DNA of 10,698 nucleotides from Nitrospinota bacterium. GTDB lineage: Bacteria > UBA8248. Under the pieces are notes generated by a model. That model ran no database searches and was not told where the DNA came from. It worked only from the letters and a program-made list of their open reading frames with translations. Each line of letters opens with the position of its first letter. The first letter of the stretch is position 1. Below, one piece after another: positions 5,650 to 10,698 of this stretch. Where the stretch lies: positions 1 through 10,698 of the forward strand of contig JAPYQX010000074.1 in the NCBI GenBank assembly GCA_029937135.1. Reading direction: 5' to 3'. A program made the position numbers and the translations under genes.

Positions 5650-6576
5650 ATGACAAGGCTTTTGACATACGACTACAGGGGGGTTCCCCGCGTCGGCATT
5701 TATGTCGGCGAGAAGATCGGACATATCGTCCGGCTCTCGGGGCTGATCGGAGATGGCAGCCTGAATCCGGTCACGATGATTGAGCTTATCGAGAACTGGG
5801 CAGAGATGGGCCCGAAGGTCCGCATGCTCGCCGAGGAGGCCGAAAAGAACGCGGCTGATTTAAGCGGCGTCCTGATGAGCCCGGACGAGGTGAAATTCAT
5901 GGCGCCGGTGCCCAATCCGGGGAGAAACGTCCTTTGCATGGGCCTCAACTACAAGGACCATGTGGCCGAAGGGCTCCAGGCAAAGGACGTGCAAACGACC
6001 AAGGTCGAGCTCGACCAGCCGATTTTCTTCACGAAAGCGCCCTCCACCCTCATCGGCCACGGCGCCGGGATTCCGAGGCACAACTGCTCGGAGAAGTACG
6101 ACTACGAGGCCGAGATCGCCGTCATCATCGGCCGGCGCGGGATCAATATCCCCCGGGATGAGGCCTACGATCATATCTTTGGCTACTGCTGCGCCAACGA
6201 CATCTCCGCCCGGGACATCCAGCGAAGACATAAACAGATTTTCAAGGGAAAAACCCTCGACGATTCCTGCCCGCTTGGCCCCTATATCGTACCCCGGGAG
6301 GATTACGGAGATCCGATGAACATGACGGTGAAAAGCTGGGTGAACGGCGAGCCCAGGCAGGACTCCTCCACGGCGAACATGATCCACGATATCCCGGCGA
6401 TGATTTCATCTCTCTCCGAGGGCTTTACGCTCGAGCCGGGCGACATCTTCCTGACCGGAACGCCGTCGGGCGTGGGCTACGCACGGGAGGTGCCTTCTTT
6501 CCTCCAGCCGGGGGATGTGGTCGAGGTCGAGGTCGAGGGCCTCGGACGCCTCGTTAATCCAGTTGTCGAGGCATAG
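5650..6576 (+). CDS. Fumarylacetoacetate hydrolase (FAH) family protein, likely diketo-acid hydrolase
   Basis: A 308-aa cytoplasmic metal-dependent enzyme that cleaves or hydrates keto- or diketo-acids. An N-terminal domain (about 1-85) precedes the catalytic FAH fold. The fold opens with RNVLCMGLNYKDHVAEG (92-108), which holds a His104-xx-Glu107 pair like the FAHD1-type catalytic dyad. PIFFTKAPST (124-133) follows. Metal ligands are Glu153 and Glu155 (DYEAEIAVI) and Asp184 (ANDISARD). The phosphate/carboxylate-loop motif FLTGTPSGVG is at 267-276. Close relatives include 2,4-diketo-3-deoxy-L-fuconate hydrolase, fumarylpyruvate hydrolase and 2-oxo-hept-3-ene-dioate enzymes. Position between a dehydratase-type enolase and an SDR favours the diketo-acid-sugar hydrolase role, giving pyruvate plus a second acid. 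That is inference; the family call is firm. Confidence 0.9.
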   Translation: MTRLLTYDYRGVPRVGIYVGEKIGHIVRLSGLIGDGSLNPVTMIELIENWAEMGPKVRMLAEEAEKNAADLSGVLMSPDEVKFMAPVPNPGRNVLCMGLNYKDHVAEGLQAKDVQTTKVELDQPIFFTKAPSTLIGHGAGIPRHNCSEKYDYEAEIAVIIGRRGINIPRDEAYDHIFGYCCANDISARDIQRRHKQIFKGKTLDDSCPLGPYIVPREDYGDPMNMTVKSWVNGEPRQDSSTANMIHDIPAMISSLSEGFTLEPGDIFLTGTPSGVGYAREVPSFLQPGDVVEVEVEGLGRLVNPVVEA

Positions 6577-6578
6577 GA

Positions 6579-6597
6579 GGCCGGAGGATGTCCGGCC
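6579..6597 (+). repeat. Intercistronic perfect hairpin between FAH and CMD genes
   Basis: GGCCGGA (6579-6585) and TCCGGCC (6591-6597) form a perfect 7-bp GC-rich stem with a 5-nt GGATG loop, starting 3 nt after the FAH-family stop. There is no U-tract, so termination is unlikely. It may stabilise the upstream message or separate expression levels within the operon. Confidence 0.6.
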
Positions 6598-6622
6598 GTT
6601 CATCTGAAAGGGGAGTTGACCG

Positions 6623-7030
6623 ATGACGGACGATGAAAAATTTTACCCCCCGGCGATAAAGCGCGGCGACGCTCAATACGGCGAGGGGTATACGGAAGCG
6701 CTGTTCGAGCGCCTCAATAAACTCGATCCCGAATTCTCGATGATCTTTCAGCGCTGTGTCCACGGCGGGCTCTACAACCGTGATGTTATCGATCATAAAA
6801 CCCGCGAATTGTGCGCCATCGCCGCTCTTTGCGTGACCGGAATGTTCAACCAGCTCCGGGCGCATTTCTCGGCGGCGGCCAGCTACGGCGCCACCGATAA
6901 AGAAATTTTCGAAGTAATCGCCCAGATGTTCACCTATATCGGAGCCCCCGCCGTCCTCGAAAGCATCAAGGTCTACGAGGAGTGGATTGCCCGGGGCCGG
7001 ACGATGACGGGCTTCGGGTCGGACGAATAG
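6623..7030 (+). CDS. Carboxymuconolactone decarboxylase (CMD/AhpD-like) family protein
   Basis: A 135-aa all-helical protein of the CMD family, close to the usual 120-135 for the PcaC-like branch. The family core is at about 59-115: KTRELCAIAALCVTG, then LRAHFSAAASYGATDKEIFEV and YIGAPAVLES. The helix that carries CxxC in AhpD-type peroxidases reads TGMFNQLRAH, with no CxxC, so disulfide peroxidase activity is unlikely. His81 is the conserved family His. PcaC decarboxylates 4-carboxymuconolactone, but many family members have no known reaction, and the rest of the beta-ketoadipate pathway is absent. A strong AAAGGGGAG lies 7 nt before the ATG. It lies 4 nt before the SDR gene. It may act as a decarboxylase or isomerase on a ring or lactone intermediate of the cluster; this is uncertain. 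Confidence 0.85.
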   Translation: MTDDEKFYPPAIKRGDAQYGEGYTEALFERLNKLDPEFSMIFQRCVHGGLYNRDVIDHKTRELCAIAALCVTGMFNQLRAHFSAAASYGATDKEIFEVIAQMFTYIGAPAVLESIKVYEEWIARGRTMTGFGSDE

Positions 7031-7034
7031 CCTC

Positions 7035-7865
7035 ATGACTGGCGCCGCCGTCAGGCCGGGGAGACTCGAGGGCCGCGCCGCGCTGGTCACCGGCGCCGGC
7101 GGGTCGATCGGACGGGGGATTGCCCGGTGCCTTGCCGAGGAGGGCGCCTCCCTCGCCCTGGCGGATATCTCTCTCGACGGCGCCGATCATTGCCGGGAGG
7201 AGTTGGAGGCCACCGGCGCGAAGGCGGTGGCCCTTCGTCTCGATGTGACCGATGCCGCCGATTGCGAGGCCGCCGTCGCACGGAGCCGCGAGGAGTTGGG
7301 CGGCCTCGATATTCTGGTGAATAATGCGGGCGTGATTGGCGGGCCTGATTTCAAGCTGGGCCTCCCGCTCTCGGATATCTCGAGTGAGGATTGGGACGCT
7401 ACCTACGAGGTGAATGTTAAAGGTGTTTTTCTTTTGTGCCGGGCGGTGCTCCCTATTATGCAAGAGGCGAAATGGGGCCGGATCGTGAACATCTCCTCTC
7501 GTGCGGGCCGGCAGGGAACCGAGGCGATTCCACACTATAGTGCGTCCAAGGCCGCGGTTATCAATTTCACCCAGGCCCTCGCCCGGGAAGCCGCCCGCGA
7601 CGGCATCACCGCCAACGCCGTTTGTCCGGGCCTGATCTGGAGCCCCATCTGGCGGAAAATGGCCCCGCTCTACAGCGAAAAAATTCCCCGCCTCAAGGGT
7701 ATGACGCCCCGCGAGGTCTTTGACTATTTCGTCGGTTTAACGCCTTTGGGGCGTGAGCAGACACCCGAGGACATCGGAAGGGCGGTCGCGTTCCTGGCGA
7801 GCGAGGATGCTTGTACCATTACCGGACAGTCGATTCTCGTCGATTCGGGCGCTGTGATGGGATGA
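7035..7865 (+). CDS. Short-chain dehydrogenase/reductase (SDR), NAD-preferring
   Basis: A 276-aa classical SDR oxidising or reducing a hydroxyl/keto group with a nicotinamide cofactor. The cofactor motif TGAGGSIGRG is at 19-28. Asp44 ends strand beta-2 (LALADIS), which usually means NAD(H) over NADP(H). NNAG is at 96-99. The catalytic tetrad is Asn127, Ser155, Tyr168 and Lys172 (YSASK), and the PG motif is at 198-199. The C-terminus ends with the usual ITGQSILVDSG. A substrate-loop extension at about 205-235 (Trp-, Lys- and Tyr-rich) may set specificity. The ATG is 4 nt after the CMD stop with no good ribosome site, implying translational coupling. It is the last gene of the cluster. In the diketo-acid-sugar model it would oxidise the C4 hydroxyl of a 2-keto-3-deoxy acid. 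No clear terminator follows. Confidence 0.9.
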   Translation: MTGAAVRPGRLEGRAALVTGAGGSIGRGIARCLAEEGASLALADISLDGADHCREELEATGAKAVALRLDVTDAADCEAAVARSREELGGLDILVNNAGVIGGPDFKLGLPLSDISSEDWDATYEVNVKGVFLLCRAVLPIMQEAKWGRIVNISSRAGRQGTEAIPHYSASKAAVINFTQALAREAARDGITANAVCPGLIWSPIWRKMAPLYSEKIPRLKGMTPREVFDYFVGLTPLGREQTPEDIGRAVAFLASEDACTITGQSILVDSGAVMG

Positions 7866-7896
7866 AAATCCCCGGAACAGATGACATTTCAGTCTT

Positions 7897-7906
7897 TTAG
7901 GCCTAA
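7897..7906. promoter_or_regulatory. Perfect 10-bp palindrome, possible operator
   Basis: TTAGGCCTAA is a perfect palindrome ending 4 nt upstream of the TTGACA -35 box of the M23 peptidase promoter. As RNA it makes only a poor hairpin, since the centre leaves too few pairs, so a protein-binding site is more likely than a terminator for the upstream operon. Role inferred. Confidence 0.4.
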
Positions 7907-7910
7907 GTCA

Positions 7911-7940
7911 TTGACAAAATTCGAACTCCGGTGTTAGCGT
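7911..7940 (+). promoter_or_regulatory. Sigma-70 promoter, extended -10, for M23 peptidase (and perhaps secA)
   Basis: A perfect -35 TTGACA (7911-7916) is followed by an 18-nt spacer and a -10 TAGCGT (7935-7940). The -10 is preceded by TG at 7932-7933 in the extended -10 position. Transcription would begin near 7947, giving a leader of about 110 nt to the TTG at 8058. It lies just after the catabolic cluster and separates it from the housekeeping genes. Confidence 0.65.
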
Positions 7941-7975
7941 ATCGGCTACTGCGCATTTTGGGGGTGAATTTCCAA

Positions 7976-7990
7976 GGGGGGATTTCCCCC
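7976..7990 (+). repeat. G5/C5 hairpin in the M23 peptidase leader
   Basis: GGGGG (7976-7980) pairs with CCCCC (7986-7990) over a 5-nt GATTT loop in the predicted 5' leader. It ends 67 nt before the start codon and is followed by GGG, not a U-tract, so it is not a terminator. The later AGGGGG ribosome site could compete for pairing with the C-run, a possible but unproven translational switch. Confidence 0.45.
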
Positions 7991-8044
7991 GGGTTCCAGT
8001 GCATTCTTTTGTTTGTTGGCGGTTGGGTGGTGGAATTCTGCTTC

Positions 8045-8050
8045 AGGGGG
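8045..8050 (+). promoter_or_regulatory. Ribosome binding site fixing the TTG start of the M23 peptidase
   Basis: AGGGGG lies 7 nt upstream of the TTG at 8058. Starting here gives MAGKKYTVII, the common opening of this peptidase group. The frame can be extended upstream to another TTG at 8013, but the extra 15 residues look non-conserved. Confidence 0.65.
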
Positions 8051-8057
8051 ATTTGTT

Positions 8058-8984
8058 TTGGCCGGTAAGAAATATACCGTCATTATCATACCGGATAAAA
8101 CAAGTGGGACCCTCCGCTTCGGCGTCGCGCGCCGGACGATATGGATATCCGCTCTTTGCATTCTCCTTGTCTTCGGAATCAGCGTTTTTCTCGTTAAGGA
8201 TCGCGTTACGCTCGAAAATGAAATTTCACGCCTTGAGCCGCTTCATGAGCGCTCGGTGGCCCAGCGAAAGTTTCTCAAGCGCTTTGGCACCCGGCTCAAT
8301 GAACTCGACGGAAGGCTGTCCACCCTGCGGAAATTCGAGGACCAGCTTCGTATCATGGCCTCGGTGAAGCCGCGAGGCCTGCGGAACTATCTGGGCCTCG
8401 GCGGGGTGAGCAAGGACGATCAGAACGCAAATCTCGGCGGCCTCTCACCGTCCGGACGCCGCTTCGTCACGCGGTTGAACCGCCAGTTCCTCGATCTCGA
8501 ACAAAGATCTTCTTCTCAAAAGAATGCCTTTGAATCGCTGGTCAATATTTTCAAGGAAAAGAAAGTGCTTCTCGCGCATACGCCCTCGATACTGCCCGCG
8601 AGAGGGTGGCTCACATCCGGTTTCGGCCGCCGGCGCTCGCCGTTCACCGGCCGGAGGGAATTTCATTCCGGAATCGATATCGTTTCCCGGCAAGGAACGC
8701 CTATCATGGCTCCCGCCGACGGCTTGGTGATCAAGGCCAAGCGGAAAGGCGGATACGGAAACATTCTTGAAATCAGGCATATGCAGGGCATTGTCACCCG
8801 CTTTGCCCATATCAAGAAAAATTTTCTCCGGGCAGGAATGCGCGTCAAGCGCGGCAACATAGTCGCCCAAGTAGGGAGCACCGGCCGTTCGACGGGCCCC
8901 CACCTTCACTATGAAGTCCGCCTAAACGGAGTTGCGGTAAACCCGATGCTCTATATCGTTGACACTCCGGTTGCGCGCAGGTAA
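8058..8984 (+). CDS. Membrane-anchored M23 family metallopeptidase (LytM/NlpD-type)
   Basis: A 308-aa inner-membrane-anchored protein with a periplasmic peptidase domain, expected to cut peptidoglycan cross-bridges or activate cell-wall remodelling. A short cytoplasmic N-terminus (1-26) precedes one transmembrane helix (about 27-46). A coiled-coil-like charged helix follows at about 49-100, then a linker (101-175), then the M23 domain. Zn ligands are His203 and Asp207 (FHSGID) and His284 (HLH). His251 (FAHI) and His282 complete the active site, so it looks catalytically intact. Typical GRSTGPHLHYEV is at 276-287. The architecture matches cell-division or elongation-linked M23 proteins found next to secA in many Gram-negative genomes (from memory). 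The TTG start is supported by AGGGGG. It has its own promoter at 7911-7940. Exact peptide specificity is unknown. Confidence 0.88.
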   Translation: MAGKKYTVIIIPDKTSGTLRFGVARRTIWISALCILLVFGISVFLVKDRVTLENEISRLEPLHERSVAQRKFLKRFGTRLNELDGRLSTLRKFEDQLRIMASVKPRGLRNYLGLGGVSKDDQNANLGGLSPSGRRFVTRLNRQFLDLEQRSSSQKNAFESLVNIFKEKKVLLAHTPSILPARGWLTSGFGRRRSPFTGRREFHSGIDIVSRQGTPIMAPADGLVIKAKRKGGYGNILEIRHMQGIVTRFAHIKKNFLRAGMRVKRGNIVAQVGSTGRSTGPHLHYEVRLNGVAVNPMLYIVDTPVARR

Positions 8985-9029
8985 TAAATCCTCCGCCGAC
9001 ATCTGTTTTTTCGTCATCATCTCTCGCGG

Positions 9030-9035
9030 TATGTT
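9030..9035 (+). promoter_or_regulatory. Weak candidate -10 element for secA
   Basis: TATGTT matches the consensus at 4 of 6 positions, but the -35 region 18 nt upstream (TTTTTT) is poor. If real, transcription would start near 9042, placing the following hairpin at the 5' end of the secA message. Low confidence. Confidence 0.2.
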
Positions 9036-9045
9036 ATTGGTTTTC

Positions 9046-9067
9046 GGGGCGGCCCCCGCCCCTCTTT
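9046..9067 (+). terminator. GC-rich hairpin with short U-rich tail between M23 peptidase and secA
   Basis: GGGGCGG (9046-9052) and CCGCCCC (9056-9062) form a perfect 7-bp stem over a CCC triloop, followed by TCTTT. This has intrinsic-terminator shape with a weak tail. It lies 61 nt after the peptidase stop and its stem ends 30 nt before the secA ATG. It may terminate peptidase transcripts, or partly terminate/attenuate read-through into secA. Confidence 0.6.
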
Positions 9068-9092
9068 AAGAGTTCCTTAATCGGAGTACGCT

Positions 9093-10698
9093 ATGGCCAG
9101 GTCGATCCTCGAAAAAGGCCTGTCGAAGCTCAGCGCTGTATTCGGAACAGCCAACGAACGCCAGCTCAAGAAAATTCTTCCCATCGTTGAGAAGGTGGGC
9201 ACTCTCGAACCCCACTACATGGAAATGACGGACGTGGAGATGCGGGCCGTGACCGAACGGTTCCGCGAACGTCTGGTGGCGGGCGAAACGCTCGATGATA
9301 TCCTCCCCGAGGCGTTTGCCTTGGTGCGGGAGGCGGGCCGCCGTTTTCTCAACATGCGTCATTTCGATGTCCAGATTATCGGAGGCGTGGTCCTGCATCA
9401 GGGGGAAATCGCCGAAATGAAAACCGGTGAGGGGAAAACGCTTGTCGCGACCCTGCCGGCCTACCTCAACGCCCTTGCGGGCGATGGCGTCCACATTATC
9501 ACCGTGAACGACTACTTGGCCCAGCGTGATGCCGCCTGGATGGGACAAATCTATAGGGGGCTGGGCCTCACCGTCGGCGCCATTCAGCACGATATGGACG
9601 ACGAGGAACGCCGGGCCGTTTACGGGTCGGACATCGTCTTTGGCACCAATAATGAGTTTGGCTTCGATTACCTCCGGGACAACATGAAATTCGAGGAGGG
9701 GAGCTTTGTTCAGGGCAAGCTAAAATTCGGCATTGTCGATGAGGTGGACAGTATTCTCATCGATGAGGCTCGGACGCCGCTTATTATCAGCGGCCCCGCC
9801 GAGGAGGCGACGAGGCTTTACGGCCAAATCAACGGGCTCATCAAGCCCCTGTTGGCCGAGAGCGACGAAGAGGTGCAACCCGTTTCCTCGGACGAGTACG
9901 TCGAGGGCGGAAAAGACAATATCAGCAAGAAAAATTATGAATATTTGATTGTCGATGAAAAGAGCAAGACGGTGAACCTGAAGGAAAAAGGGGTCGTCGA
10001 GTGCGAAAAAATCCTGCGCCGGGTGGGTGAGCTGGGGAATGAGGTGAGTCTTTTCGACATGAGCAGCATTACGCTCCTGCATCATGTAGAGCAGGCGCTG
10101 AAGGCCTATGTTCTTTTCGAGAAGGATGTCGATTATGTGGTGAAGGACGACGAGGTCATTATCGTCGATGAGTTCACAGGCCGTTTAATGTCTGGACGCC
10201 GATACAGCGACGGGCTCCATCAGTCGCTTGAGGCGAAAGAGCGCGTCAAGGTCCAGGAGGAAAATGTCACCCTCGCCACCATTACATTCCAGAACTATTT
10301 CCGGCTTTACGAAAAACTGTCGGGAATGACGGGGACGGCTGATACCGAGGCCTCGGAATTCCAGGAAATTTACAAGCTCCGGGTGGTTGTCATTCCAACG
10401 AACGTGGAGCTTATCCGCCATGAGTTTCCAGATCTGGTCTATAAGACGGAGCGGGAAAAACTCAATGCCGTGATCGACGAAATTCGGGAGTGTCAGGAAG
10501 AGGGGCGGCCGGTTCTTGTCGGAACCACCAATATCGAAAAGAGCGAAAAGCTGGCCTCCATCCTCCGGAGCCGTAAAATTCCGCACAATGTCCTCAACGC
10601 CAAAAACCACTTGAGCGAGGCCGAGATCATCGCCCAGACGGGTCGGAAAGGCGCCCTGACCATTTCCACGAATATGGCCGGGCGCGGCACCGATATCC
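9093..10698 (+). CDS. secA: SecA preprotein translocase ATPase, N-terminal 535 residues (runs off window)
   Basis: This is the ATP-driven motor that pushes preproteins through the SecYEG channel at the inner membrane. The frame is open from the ATG at 9093 to the window end with no stop; full-length SecA is usually 830-950 aa, so about 40 percent is missing. Walker A MKTGEGKTLVA is at 109-119, followed by TVNDYLAQRD (137-146). GTNNEFGFDYLRDN (184-197) carries the usual conserved tract. The DEAD-like Walker B is DEVDSILIDEARTPLIISG (216-234). The preprotein cross-linking domain spans about 235-380, and the GMTGTA motif lies at about residue 411. The last residues TNMAGRGTDI (526-535) are the second-RecA-domain motif. 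CGGAG (9082-9086) lies 6 nt before the ATG. The early part reads RHFDVQIIGG, slightly different from the common RHFDVQLIGG, still family-typical. Identity certain. Confidence 0.97.
   Translation, partial: MARSILEKGLSKLSAVFGTANERQLKKILPIVEKVGTLEPHYMEMTDVEMRAVTERFRERLVAGETLDDILPEAFALVREAGRRFLNMRHFDVQIIGGVVLHQGEIAEMKTGEGKTLVATLPAYLNALAGDGVHIITVNDYLAQRDAAWMGQIYRGLGLTVGAIQHDMDDEERRAVYGSDIVFGTNNEFGFDYLRDNMKFEEGSFVQGKLKFGIVDEVDSILIDEARTPLIISGPAEEATRLYGQINGLIKPLLAESDEEVQPVSSDEYVEGGKDNISKKNYEYLIVDEKSKTVNLKEKGVVECEKILRRVGELGNEVSLFDMSSITLLHHVEQALKAYVLFEKDVDYVVKDDEVIIVDEFTGRLMSGRRYSDGLHQSLEAKERVKVQEENVTLATITFQNYFRLYEKLSGMTGTADTEASEFQEIYKLRVVVIPTNVELIRHEFPDLVYKTEREKLNAVIDEIRECQEEGRPVLVGTTNIEKSEKLASILRSRKIPHNVLNAKNHLSEAEIIAQTGRKGALTISTNMAGRGTDI

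Noticed and set aside
6623..7030. AhpD-type alkylhydroperoxidase assignment for the CMD-family gene
   Set aside because: The helix that should carry the redox CxxC pair has no such cysteines.
7881..7912. Rho-independent terminator after the SDR gene
   Set aside because: The ATGAC/GTCAT arms do not share a centre with the TTAGGCCTAA palindrome, the stem is poor and no T-tract follows, so termination of the catabolic cluster here is not supported.
7946..8161. Small minus-strand open frame between the SDR and the peptidase
   Set aside because: It overlaps the peptidase promoter, leader and N-terminus in antisense. No recognisable motif or ribosome site was seen.

Overview
The window is GC-rich (roughly 60 percent by eye) and densely coded, as in a free-living Gram-negative bacterium. 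A signal-peptide solute-binding protein, an inner-membrane-anchored M23 peptidase and SecA support this. GTG and TTG starts are frequent. The mix suggests a deltaproteobacterium-like or related candidate lineage, but I cannot assign a taxon from the sequence alone. No rRNA, tRNA, CRISPR array or insertion sequence was seen.

Layout. (1) Positions 1-2890, minus strand: a four-gene ABC uptake operon in the order phnD-like binding protein, phnC-like ATPase, phnE-like permease, second phnE-like permease (cut by the window edge). The last three genes are joined by 4-nt GTGA/ATGA overlaps. The binding protein resembles the PhnD subgroup that databases label as putative selenate binding, so phosphonate is not a safe substrate call. 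(2) Positions 2891-3278: a divergent intergenic region with a candidate phnD promoter, paired CTATAG-type sites, a strong inverted repeat, a 13-bp direct repeat in the phnD leader, and an 8-bp tandem repeat just upstream of the acyl-CoA dehydrogenase start. (3) Positions 3279-7865, plus strand: a five-gene catabolic cluster encoding an acyl-CoA dehydrogenase (Asp where the usual catalytic Glu sits), a mandelate-racemase-type enolase-superfamily enzyme, a fumarylacetoacetate-hydrolase-family enzyme, a carboxymuconolactone-decarboxylase-family protein and a short-chain dehydrogenase. (4) Positions 7866-10698, plus strand: a housekeeping block with its own promoter, encoding a membrane-anchored M23 peptidase and then secA, which runs off the end. 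A GC-rich hairpin with a short U-rich tail lies between these two.

How the genes may work together. Enolase-superfamily dehydratase, SDR and FAH-family hydrolase are the three enzyme classes of the 2,4-diketo-3-deoxy-acid-sugar route known from L-fucose and L-rhamnose catabolism. The acyl-CoA dehydrogenase and the CMD-family protein are not part of that route, so the cluster is either a variant or a different pathway. No transport, regulator or CoA-ligase gene is linked to it within the window.
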